Source of the DNA: an uncultured Hyphomonadaceae bacterium | GTDB lineage: Bacteria; Pseudomonadota; Alphaproteobacteria; Caulobacterales; Hyphomonadaceae | Direction: 5' to 3' | Assembly (NCBI GenBank): GCA_938049795.1 | Contig: CALLCD010000271.1 | Coordinates: 1 to 12,307 of the forward strand | Length of the DNA: 12,307 bases | Shown: piece by piece, positions 1-6,599 of the stretch | Layout of the letters: every line of letters begins with the position of its first letter | Position numbering within the stretch: position 1 is the first letter of the stretch | Program-made: the position numbers and the translations under genes | Notes under the pieces: generated by a model | Told to the model about the DNA's origin: nothing | What the model saw: the letters and a program-made list of their open reading frames with translations, nothing else | Databases searched by the model: none

Positions 1-89
1 TGTCTCGCAAATCAGATTGTCACGCCCGAGCCTGAAAGAAGTCTGTGTGCTTCGGCTCTCGGTGACATAGCGAAGACAGGCGCAACGAC

Positions 90-776
90 ATGACGGCTTT
101 GAAGGCATGTACCAGTGGCGATCTCTTGGCCGAAATCAAGATCGGATTGACCAACAGCTTTGCCAATGCGGCTGCGCAGGCAACCCCTTACTCTTACTGG
201 ATTGCCAATAACGTGCTGCCCGCGCCCGTCGCCGCTGGCATTTGCGCCTTGCCATTTCCGGCCCCTGCGCTTGATGGCATCTCGGGAAAGCGTGAGGTCC
301 ACAATGCGACGCGGACCTATTTTGACCAGCCCTGCCAGAAAGCCCATCCGCTAACAGCGGCGGTCGCCGAAGCCTTTCAATCGGCCGAGATTACGTCGCT
401 GATCGAGACGCAGTTTGGCGCAGCGCTCGAGGGCACATATTTGCGGGCGGAATTTGCGCAGGATGTGGACGGGTTCTGGCTCGAGCCGCATTCCGATCTT
501 GGCGTCAAGAAATTCACCCTCCTGCTTTACCTCTCGGATGATCCAAGACATGCCGGCCTCGGCACCGATATTTATGACGCGGACAAAACCCATATCGGCA
601 CCAGTCCATTTGCGCGCGGGACGGGCATGATCTTCGTTCCGTCAGACCAGACCATTCACGGTTTTGAACGTCGTCCGATTGAAGGGGTCCGCCAATCGCT
701 TATTATCAATTATGTCAGCGATGCATGGCGCGCGCGCGAGCAGCTTGCTTTCCCTGACAGCCCCGTCGGGCGCTGA
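90..776 (+). CDS. 2OG-Fe(II) oxygenase family protein
   Basis: The 228-residue product looks like a non-haem iron, 2-oxoglutarate-dependent dioxygenase with a double-stranded beta-helix fold. The expected metal triad is visible: H134 and D136 in EPHSDLG, and H190 in QTIHGF. R201, eleven residues after H190, is the usual 2OG-carboxylate ligand. The beta-strand segments FTLLLYLSDD (142-151) and RQSLIINYV (201-209) fit the fold. The N-terminus (PYSYWIANNVLP, 33-44) resembles the opening of many prolyl-4-hydroxylase-like bacterial members. No signal peptide is seen, so it is probably cytoplasmic. The substrate cannot be told from sequence; hydroxylation of a small molecule, peptide or protein side chain are all possible. 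The ATG at 90 overlaps the stop of a frame that is open from the left edge (ATGA), which could mean coupling to an upstream gene. The GNAT gene follows after 15 nt, suggesting co-transcription. Confidence 0.88.
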   Translation: MTALKACTSGDLLAEIKIGLTNSFANAAAQATPYSYWIANNVLPAPVAAGICALPFPAPALDGISGKREVHNATRTYFDQPCQKAHPLTAAVAEAFQSAEITSLIETQFGAALEGTYLRAEFAQDVDGFWLEPHSDLGVKKFTLLLYLSDDPRHAGLGTDIYDADKTHIGTSPFARGTGMIFVPSDQTIHGFERRPIEGVRQSLIINYVSDAWRAREQLAFPDSPVGR

Positions 777-791
777 GCCGGTCACGCGGAC

Positions 792-1316
792 ATGATAGAG
801 CACATCGTCGCAGAAGATCCTGCCAGACATGCAGAGGGCATCGAAGCGCTGTATGATCTAACCTTCGGGCCGGGGCATTTTGCAAAAACGGCTGAACGCC
901 TGCGCGAGCACAATCACTCCTTGCCGGAGCTTAACCGTGTTGCCATAGGGCGCGATGGTGCGATTGCGGGCGTCGTCAGGCTGTGGCCGGTTAGGGTGGA
1001 GACGGGCGGGCTGGCACTGTTTGTCGGGCCGGTTGCGGTGCAGCCGGAGTATCGCGGCGCGCGGCTGGGTCTTGATCTTTGTCGTCTGGCACTTGAAGCG
1101 GGGCACGAGGCGGGCTGGACAGGGGCGATTATAATTGGTGCGCCGGACTATTTTTCGGCTTTGGGGTTTGCGCGGGTTGCCCCCGATCAACTGGTATTTC
1201 CCGGACCACAGGATATGAGCCGTGTCATGGTGCTCGATCTAACCGATGCGCTTTGCCGCTATCACGGACGAATAATTCCGCACCGCTTGTATGGTAGTGG
1301 TGGACAATTTGCGTAG
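792..1316 (+). CDS. GNAT family N-acetyltransferase (YhbS-like)
   Basis: The 174-residue protein matches the GCN5-related acetyltransferase fold, which transfers an acetyl group from acetyl-CoA to an amine. Motif A, the acetyl-CoA pyrophosphate loop, lies at about 81-93 (VAVQPEYRGARLG). It is preceded by the beta-4 strand LALFVGP and followed by the helix of LDLCRLALEAG. The segment GAPDYFSALGF at 116-126 is the typical late motif of the YhbS/COG3153 subgroup, where an aromatic residue sits near the CoA thiol. The first strand and helix are also present (EGIEALYDLTFGPGHF). It lies 15 nt after the oxygenase and 57 nt before the RND exporter, so it may be part of that operon. The acceptor is unknown. 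The family call is secure, the subgroup less so. Confidence 0.9.
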   Translation: MIEHIVAEDPARHAEGIEALYDLTFGPGHFAKTAERLREHNHSLPELNRVAIGRDGAIAGVVRLWPVRVETGGLALFVGPVAVQPEYRGARLGLDLCRLALEAGHEAGWTGAIIIGAPDYFSALGFARVAPDQLVFPGPQDMSRVMVLDLTDALCRYHGRIIPHRLYGSGGQFA

Positions 1317-1373
1317 GCGCAGTCTAGGGTCTCCCAATATTATTGTCTCGTCTAACCATGGCCGCTGTCTGGT

Positions 1374-4007
1374 ATGAACCTTCAACTGCTCAAACGAATC
1401 GAAGGCACCCTCTGGGCCTGGATGTCTTTCGTTATGCGGCGTCCGGTCATGATGGTCTCTGGCCTCGTCGGACTGGCGCTTATCGGCCTCCTTCTCGCGA
1501 TCAATGGACTGGGCGTAAACTCGGACACATCGCGCATGGTGTCGTCCAAGCTTGACTACCGGCAAGCACAAATCGACTTTGAAGCGGCATTCCCGAAAGA
1601 AGAAATCCGCGTCGCGCTTATTATTCGCGCGCGGAGCGATGACGAAGCGGACGCTTTTGCAGAGGAGATCTCTACTGTCCTCCGTGGCCGTACGGATGTG
1701 GTGACGGATGTGTTTGCGGCGACCGCTGATCCGTTTCTGGTCGAGAACGGCCTTCTTTTTCTCGACACATCGGAGCTTGACGAATTGCTCGGCGGGGTGA
1801 CGGCAGCTGCACCGATCCTGAAACGCCTCGGCAGAGAACCGGATATGGCGCGGCTTTACCTGTCGCTCGCTGACGCCATAGAGCCGCTGGAGCCGTCGGA
1901 GACCCCGGCGGACGCCCTGATTCGCGCGATGGATGCCGTGTCTGAAACGGTCGAGCGCCGCAAAGCGGGCGTCCCTGAACCCCTATCATGGCAGGCGATT
2001 TTCAATCCGCAGGACGAGGAAGAAGGCGAGGGTGCGGTCGAGGTCGAGCAGATTCACCAGCGTATCATCTCGATTACACCTGTGCTTGACCTCTCACGCC
2101 TGCAACCGGCGCGACCTGCGGTGCTGGCGATCAATGAAGCCATCAATGACGTGGTTGCAGCGAGCGAATTTGACATCACGGCGTCAATCACCGGCAACGC
2201 TGTTTTACGCACTGAAGAATTGGCAAGCGTCACCGAGGGGATTGGCTTGTCGCTGGCTTTGTCCGTCTTGTTCATTATCGTCTTGCTGATGATTGCGCTT
2301 CGCTCGGCGGTGCTGGTGGCAACGTCTATTCTAGGCCTTGTGATTACGATCCTGATTACGGCGGGGTTTGCGGCGCTGCTGTATGACACCCTGAACCTCG
2401 TCTCGGTCGCCTTCATGGTTCTTCTGGTCGGGCTGGGCATTGATTTCATGATCCATCTCGCGCTGCATGTTCAGGAGGAGCGCACAATCGGGCGGCCATG
2501 CCGGTCGGCCTTGTTCCAGTCGAACCGGCATATTGGCGCCGCTCTGGCTCTGTGTGCGCCAACATCCGCGATTGCCTTCTTCGCGTTTGCGCCAACACAA
2601 TTTACCGGCATGACGCAGCTTGGCATTGTGTCAGGCTTCGGGGTGCTGGTCGCTTTTGCGGTTGCTGTGACTTTGTTGCCGGCCGCGCTGGCGCTCTTGC
2701 CACCCAATTCCGGTGTTCGGCTCAAGAGCGGCATGCCGGACTACTACATGTCCAAGCTGTCCATTGAAGGTCCGTGGCAGTCGCGCGTGGCGATGGCGAC
2801 CATTGCGCTCGGCTTTTTGTCAATTTTCCTTCTGCCCTATGTTCGTTTTGATGCGGACCCGATGGCCCTGCGCGATCCTGAGGCGGCCTCGGTCAAAGCG
2901 TTCAATCTCCTTTTCGATGATGAAGACACCCAGCCCTATAATCTCTCGCTTCTTCTGCCAGATGAGGCGGCGGTGGCGGAGATGACCCCCAAGCTTGAAG
3001 CGCTGGCCGAAGTGCGCCGCGTTATTGGTCCGGCCGATCTCGTGCCCGAGGATCAGGAGTATAAGCTCGAAGCAATAGATTTTGCTGCGTTCGGGCTCGA
3101 AAGCGTGTTTGGCGAAGAGACCCTGATTGCCGAAACGGTGCTGGCGGCGGGCTATGGACGGCTCGAGGCGGCGCTCGCCGAGCTTGACCACCCAAGCGCG
3201 GTGCGGCTGTCCGAGGCCCTGGCCGAAGTCCAGATGGCAAGTGCGGCAGACCCGGCCTACACCGCAGAGATCGAGCGCGATATTTTCCATTTCTGGGGCC
3301 AGCAATATGACCGGCTGGAGAAGCAGATCTATCCGCAGGAAATCGTCTTTGACAGCTTGCCAGAACTTCTCAGCAGCCAGTTTGTCGCCGCAGACGGGCG
3401 GTTACGGTTGCAGATCGAACCGTCCGAAGACTTGCGCGATAAAGAAGCGCGCAGCCAGTTTGTCGAGGCCGTCCGTGCTGTGGCCCCTCAAGCGGCAGGC
3501 TCAGCGCGAAGTGTTCTGGAGTCGGGCAGGGTGATCTCGCGTGCGATGGTGATCGCCATTGTCTGCGCATGGTTTGCTGTGGCGGGGCTGTTGATCATGA
3601 TCCTGCGCGACAGATTGCTGGTTTGCGTGATCTTGTTGACGCTGCTGCTCGCCGGAGTGCTGACGGCGGCCATGTCGGTGGTGATTGGCGTGCCGTTCAA
3701 TTTTGCCAATGTCATCGCTGTGCCGCTTCTGGTCGGTGTGGGGGCCGATAGCGGCATTCATTTGGGCATTAGAGCGCGGCGGACGCGTGATCCGAGCGAG
3801 ATCTACGAGACATCAACACCCAGAGCGGTGTTTTTCAGTGCCATTACAACCGTTTGCTCGTTTGGCACGCTGATGCTGTCAGCCCATCGGGGCGTGGCGA
3901 GTATGGGAATTTTGCTCACGATTGCGATTGGATTCACGCTGATTTGTACGATTCTGGTCCAGCCTTGGCTTTTGGCCGTGTTTGACCGTACCCGGGCGAC
4001 TGACTGA
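1374..4007 (+). CDS. hpnN: RND/MMPL-family lipid exporter, HpnN-like
   Basis: This 877-residue inner-membrane protein has the RND layout. TM1 is at about 26-46 and a first periplasmic domain runs about 47-287. TM2-TM6 span about 290-443 and TM7 is about 472-489. A second periplasmic domain runs 490-722 and TM8-TM12 span about 724-866. The two RND repeats carry matching TM4/TM10 motifs, GLGIDFMIH (353-361) and GVGADSGIHL (788-797). Their buried acidic residues are expected to relay protons. The length and the large, helix-rich periplasmic domains fit the MMPL branch and hopanoid-associated HpnN (roughly 850-880 residues) better than drug-efflux RND pumps. HpnN moves hopanoids from the inner to the outer membrane. 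The MlaC/HpnM-type gene 112 nt downstream supports a lipid-transport role. No hopanoid synthesis gene is in the window, so the exact lipid is inferred. An acidic run (DEEEGEGAVEVEQ, about 214-226) interrupts periplasmic domain 1. Confidence 0.85.
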   Translation: MNLQLLKRIEGTLWAWMSFVMRRPVMMVSGLVGLALIGLLLAINGLGVNSDTSRMVSSKLDYRQAQIDFEAAFPKEEIRVALIIRARSDDEADAFAEEISTVLRGRTDVVTDVFAATADPFLVENGLLFLDTSELDELLGGVTAAAPILKRLGREPDMARLYLSLADAIEPLEPSETPADALIRAMDAVSETVERRKAGVPEPLSWQAIFNPQDEEEGEGAVEVEQIHQRIISITPVLDLSRLQPARPAVLAINEAINDVVAASEFDITASITGNAVLRTEELASVTEGIGLSLALSVLFIIVLLMIALRSAVLVATSILGLVITILITAGFAALLYDTLNLVSVAFMVLLVGLGIDFMIHLALHVQEERTIGRPCRSALFQSNRHIGAALALCAPTSAIAFFAFAPTQFTGMTQLGIVSGFGVLVAFAVAVTLLPAALALLPPNSGVRLKSGMPDYYMSKLSIEGPWQSRVAMATIALGFLSIFLLPYVRFDADPMALRDPEAASVKAFNLLFDDEDTQPYNLSLLLPDEAAVAEMTPKLEALAEVRRVIGPADLVPEDQEYKLEAIDFAAFGLESVFGEETLIAETVLAAGYGRLEAALAELDHPSAVRLSEALAEVQMASAADPAYTAEIERDIFHFWGQQYDRLEKQIYPQEIVFDSLPELLSSQFVAADGRLRLQIEPSEDLRDKEARSQFVEAVRAVAPQAAGSARSVLESGRVISRAMVIAIVCAWFAVAGLLIMILRDRLLVCVILLTLLLAGVLTAAMSVVIGVPFNFANVIAVPLLVGVGADSGIHLGIRARRTRDPSEIYETSTPRAVFFSAITTVCSFGTLMLSAHRGVASMGILLTIAIGFTLICTILVQPWLLAVFDRTRATD

Positions 4008-4108
4008 CCGACAGGTAATCAACTGTAAAATGACAGAGTGTTATCTTTCCTTCAGGATTTGTCAGGCATATTATCCACAAATGTCCTGCTATTGAGGTCG
4101 CAAGATCC

Positions 4109-4113
4109 TGGAG
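4109..4113 (+). promoter_or_regulatory. Ribosome binding site fixing the TTG start of the MlaC/HpnM gene
   Basis: TGGAG at 4109-4113 ends six nucleotides before the TTG at 4120. The frame upstream is closed by TGA at 4093, and the next in-frame ATG lies inside the signal-peptide hydrophobic core. The site therefore decides in favour of the non-ATG start. The rest of the 112-nt gap after the exporter gene shows no convincing promoter or terminator. Confidence 0.6.
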
Positions 4114-4119
4114 TCCGTA

Positions 4120-4758
4120 TTGAATTACTTAAAATCGCGTTTCGTATTTGCCGGATTTGCGCTGGCTTTGGCTATGGGTGCGCCCCATCCAGGCGCTGGC
4201 GTGCATGCGGAAGAGACTGTGGTCGCCGCCGAGGATGCTGGCGCGCCGGACAAATTTGTCTCGGATCTGCTCGATGAATTGCGGCAGATCAATGCCAGCG
4301 ATGAAGACGGGAAGGATGGCAAAGTGCGCGAGGCCTTGGTGCGCAATATGGCCGTACCCCAATTGCAGCGCTATCTGATCGCAGGTGACATAAAACGGTC
4401 TGCAACCGACGAGCAAGTTGTTGAATATAATCAACTTTTTTCAGAATATATTTCAGCGGCAATTGGCGATTCGATCGACCGGCTCGTCGATCGCCGGATA
4501 GATATTGCCACCACAACCGAACGTCGCCCCGGCGATTATGTGGTTCGCTCGAAAGTCTTTTCTGATGCGGGCGAGGAGCGCGCTGTGCTCGACTGGCGCA
4601 TTCGGGACCGTCGCGGCAAGCTGTTTTTGACCGATTTTTTTATCGACGGCCAATCATTCATCGTTGAGCGGAAGGCGCAGTTCACGGTCTTGGTCCGCAA
4701 TGGTGGGTTTGATGCTCTGTTGGAGCATATGAATGACGTAATCGCCGACGGGGCATAG
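4120..4758 (+). CDS. hpnM: MlaC/Ttg2D-family periplasmic lipid-binding protein, HpnM-like
   Basis: The 212-residue product has an N-terminal signal peptide: basic residues near the start, hydrophobic core about 8-20, and probable cleavage after VHA near residue 30. The rest matches the MlaC/Ttg2D (toluene-tolerance) fold, a periplasmic shuttle that holds phospholipid acyl chains. Recognisable parts are the helical region RNMAVPQLQRYL, the QLFSEYISAAIGD helix, and the conserved C-terminal block. That block runs from VLDWRIRDRRGKLFLTDFF through GQSFIVERKAQFTVL to the helix ending in DALLEHMNDVI. In hopanoid producers this family appears as HpnM beside HpnN. The upstream neighbour here is HpnN-like, so a handover of lipid from exporter to shuttle is likely. 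The start is TTG at 4120, chosen because a good Shine-Dalgarno lies just upstream and the frame has a stop at 4093. MlaFEDB partners are absent nearby. Confidence 0.85.
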   Translation: MNYLKSRFVFAGFALALAMGAPHPGAGVHAEETVVAAEDAGAPDKFVSDLLDELRQINASDEDGKDGKVREALVRNMAVPQLQRYLIAGDIKRSATDEQVVEYNQLFSEYISAAIGDSIDRLVDRRIDIATTTERRPGDYVVRSKVFSDAGEERAVLDWRIRDRRGKLFLTDFFIDGQSFIVERKAQFTVLVRNGGFDALLEHMNDVIADGA

Positions 4759-4824
4759 CTGCACGCGAACGCATTCAATTATCTGCTTGATTTTCGGCTG
4801 TATTGACGCGGGAAAACTGTCCGT

Positions 4825-5100
4825 TCAGGCCGGATCGCAATGTGAGCGTGGGTCCGACAGCAGCCGCAACATCCCGATAGCGTCTTCGGCTTCCTGCATA
4901 ACTAATGGCGTTTCGGATTTACAAAAATCGAGCCATGCCTCATGCTCTTCATCTGTTGGCTGCAGCTGGAGCAGAGCCATCTCTAATTGTTGATTCATAA
5001 ATCCGATGGTTTTTTCCAGCGTCTGTAATTGCAGCGTCCATTCATTCCGGAAAACGGTTTGAGCGGTCGGCTGTAACAGGGGATAAATTTTTTGCTCCAT
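4825..5100 (-). CDS. Small hypothetical helical protein, 91 residues
   Basis: I do not recognise this protein. It is acidic and rich in Leu, Glu and Gln. It seems mostly helical, with an amphipathic stretch (TLQLQTLEKTIGFMNQQLEM) followed by a second helix-rich half (DEEHEAWLDFCKSETPLV, EAEDAIGMLRLL). There is one Cys mid-protein and one near the C-terminus, and no signal peptide or membrane segment. A small cytoplasmic adaptor or regulator is possible, but no function can be assigned. It is the last gene of the minus-strand run, 107 nt after the thioesterase, and converges with the MlaC gene (66 nt apart, with no clear terminator hairpin between). There is no evident Shine-Dalgarno before the ATG; a -10-like hexamer sits just upstream, raising the possibility of a leaderless mRNA. 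The overlapping plus-strand frame at 4787-4993 looks less protein-like. Confidence 0.55.
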   Translation of the reverse strand: MEQKIYPLLQPTAQTVFRNEWTLQLQTLEKTIGFMNQQLEMALLQLQPTDEEHEAWLDFCKSETPLVMQEAEDAIGMLRLLSDPRSHCDPA

Positions 5101-5106
5101 ATGAAA

Positions 5107-5135
5107 ATCTTACAACTTACAGAATAAAAAAGCAA
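5107..5135 (-). promoter_or_regulatory. Possible promoter for the small helical protein gene
   Basis: On the minus strand, TTGCTT (5135-5130) is followed after exactly 17 nt by TAAGAT (5112-5107). These match 3 of 6 and 4 of 6 positions of the sigma-70 consensus. The -10 element ends seven bases before the ATG, so transcription would begin at or next to the start codon, giving a leaderless message. The surrounding DNA is strikingly AT-rich for this window. The match is weak and could be chance. Confidence 0.25.
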
Positions 5136-5141
5136 CTGTAA
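5117..5141. repeat. Inverted repeat TTACAG-13 nt-CTGTAA in the AT-rich gap
   Basis: Perfect 6-bp arms at 5117-5122 and 5136-5141 are separated by 13 nt, giving an operator-like spacing. The repeat straddles the possible promoter of the small minus-strand gene. Six-base arms occur by chance often enough that function is only a suggestion. Confidence 0.25.
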
Positions 5142-5151
5142 ACGTATAAAA

Positions 5152-5168
5152 ATCACCTATTAGGCGAT
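5152..5168. repeat. 17-bp near-perfect palindrome in intergenic DNA
   Basis: The sequence reads ATC-A-CCTA-T-TAGG-C-GAT, centred on T5160, with seven of eight pairs complementary. It lies between the thioesterase stop and the small gene, upstream of the latter. Its form suits a dimeric repressor site. By rough probability a few such palindromes are expected in 12 kb, so only its intergenic position makes it of interest. Confidence 0.3.
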
Positions 5169-5207
5169 AAATGCTGGGGATCTGGGCTCCATACTCGCCT
5201 CGATTGT

Positions 5208-5774
5208 CTATGGTTCTGAGCCGGTTTTGGACGCGTTTTCGGGCTGTTTGCGCTCGATTTCCAATTGCCTGATTCGGGCCTGATAGACCGCAGGCATATC
5301 CGGCGAGGGCGCAACGCTCATCTTCAGCCGCTCGATCACACCATCTGCGCTGGGGTGATTCCCGTCCGCCGCAACAACGCGGCCAACCGTATTTGTCACC
5401 GCCGCCAGAACATTCTTCCGATTCCAGAACTCGTGCCGCCAGACAATATAGGGACCAGACCAGCCCACCAGCTGCGTCTCCACCCGATAGCGCTCGGGAA
5501 ACCGCAGACTGCGCAGATAAGAGCCATCCTTGAAGACCACCATCGGCGTCCAGTCCTGTTTGCGAAGCCCGCGCCAGAGGCCCGTTTCGATCATCCAGTT
5601 CATCAGCACAATGTCGGTAATGGCAAAATAGCGCGTATTGGTCATGTGCTGGAACATGTCATGATCGGTGATCCAGACGCGGAAATTCATCCGGTGACGG
5701 GCGTGAATGTCGGCATAGGTTTTGGAGAAGGCCGTTCGGATATAGAGGATCAGCAGCCGGAGGATGAGGGTCAT
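5208..5774 (-). CDS. Hotdog-fold thioesterase family protein (THEM6/4HBT-like)
   Basis: The 188-residue protein has the hotdog signature DHDMFQHMTNTRYF at 37-50. D37/D39, H43 and N46 correspond to the D-x-D...H-x-x-N-x-x-Y pattern of 4-hydroxybenzoyl-CoA-thioesterase-like enzymes, followed by the long central helix. Beta strands follow (MVVFKDGSYLRSLRF, YRVETQLVGW, IVWRHEFW). Such enzymes hydrolyse acyl-CoA or acyl-ACP thioesters. A short hydrophobic N-terminus (LILRLLILYI, 3-12) resembles the membrane anchor of THEM6-type proteins and suggests association with the inner membrane. The C-terminal 30 residues are charged and probably disordered. A GGAG at 5787-5784 (minus strand) lies about 9 nt before the ATG. 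It follows rlmJ by 29 nt, so co-transcription with rlmJ and the peptidase is likely. Substrate chain length is unknown. Confidence 0.85.
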   Translation of the reverse strand: MTLILRLLILYIRTAFSKTYADIHARHRMNFRVWITDHDMFQHMTNTRYFAITDIVLMNWMIETGLWRGLRKQDWTPMVVFKDGSYLRSLRFPERYRVETQLVGWSGPYIVWRHEFWNRKNVLAAVTNTVGRVVAADGNHPSADGVIERLKMSVAPSPDMPAVYQARIRQLEIERKQPENASKTGSEP

Positions 5775-5803
5775 AATGTGTCAGCTCCAATTGGGAAGGG
5801 CGG

Positions 5804-6595
5804 TCAGGCGCGCGGGGTGGACCACCAGGATTGCAGGCTTGAGCCAATGGCCGTCATCACCTCGCCAATCGCCGGAGAGACGCGAAAAGCGATCATGGCG
5901 GTGCCTTCAAGAGCTGTGTCCTTCTCAGGGTCAATCGGCCAACGTGCGCCGGTGACATAGCCCTCGGCAAGATCGGACAGATAAGCGCCGAACTCGACCT
6001 CGCGTTCATCGCGGAAGAGCGGCAGCCAGACCAGAATTTGCGCTTTGGGCCAGCGCCGCAACGCACGCGGCATCCAATCGGCGAGCGTGTCCATATCGGC
6101 CATAGTCTCATAGCTTGGATCAATCAGAACGCACATAGTCTCGCCCGCGCGGGGGGCCAGTTTCAGTGCGCTGGCATAGCCATCCGCGCGCTTGGCCTGC
6201 ACGCGTGGATCGTCCTTGACCACATTGTGGAGCGCGTCATATTCCTGCGGGTGTTTCTCGAACAGGACGAGCCGATCTTTCTCCGTCAATAGGCTGGACG
6301 CCAGAAGCGGTGAGCCGGGATAAGCGGCGACGCCCGCTTCCGTGACCGATTTCAGCCACGGCCGCAAAGGGCGCGGCGCACTGCCATCCATCATCGCCAG
6401 CACACCATCCTTTGCCTCGCCGGTCTTGCGGGCCTGTTTGCCCATCAGATCATATTGTCCACGACCTGAATGGGTCTCGACATAGAAGAGTTTGTGCCGG
6501 GCCGCGACGAGTTGGGACAGCGCCGTGTGAAGCACAGCGTGTTTGAGAACGTCGGCGCGGTTTCCGGCGTGAAACCCGTGTTGATAGGACAGCAA
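5804..6595 (-). CDS. rlmJ: 23S rRNA (adenine(2030)-N(6))-methyltransferase RlmJ
   Basis: The 263-residue protein matches RlmJ, which uses SAM to methylate N6 of A2030 in 23S rRNA. The N-terminal signature LSYQHGFHAGNRADVLKH is diagnostic. Counted from the TTG at 6595, its lysine is residue 18, the same number as the K18 active-site residue of E. coli RlmJ. The SAM-binding region includes ETHSGRG at about 40-46. GSPLL follows at about 94-98, and motif IV is DPSY at 159-162 (DPPY in E. coli). The length is close to the 280 residues of E. coli RlmJ. The frame stays open for another 152 codons upstream inside the peptidase gene, but that stretch has no protein-like content. TTG at 6595 is therefore preferred, giving Met-Leu-Ser-Tyr as in relatives. 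The start lies 4 nt after the peptidase stop, which points to translational coupling. Confidence 0.92.
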   Translation of the reverse strand: MLSYQHGFHAGNRADVLKHAVLHTALSQLVAARHKLFYVETHSGRGQYDLMGKQARKTGEAKDGVLAMMDGSAPRPLRPWLKSVTEAGVAAYPGSPLLASSLLTEKDRLVLFEKHPQEYDALHNVVKDDPRVQAKRADGYASALKLAPRAGETMCVLIDPSYETMADMDTLADWMPRALRRWPKAQILVWLPLFRDEREVEFGAYLSDLAEGYVTGARWPIDPEKDTALEGTAMIAFRVSPAIGEVMTAIGSSLQSWWSTPRA

Positions 6596-6599
6596 AGCG

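Noticed and set aside
2820..3305. 161-residue minus-strand open frame within the exporter gene
   Set aside because: It overlaps the second periplasmic domain of the exporter, whose frame is continuous and well supported.
4759..4824. Search for a bidirectional terminator between the MlaC gene and the small minus-strand gene
   Set aside because: I found no GC-rich stem followed by a T-run on either strand in the 66-nt gap.
4020..5142. CAACTGTAAA occurring at both 4020-4029 and 5133-5142, considered as a shared regulatory box
   Set aside because: Many 10-base matches are expected by chance in 12 kb, the orientation relative to the genes differs, and no third copy was noticed.
5265..5960. 231-residue plus-strand open frame opposite the thioesterase and rlmJ
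   Set aside because: It is antisense to two genes with clear family motifs, and its translation is rich in His, Arg and Pro with no domain. This is a usual shadow in GC-rich DNA.
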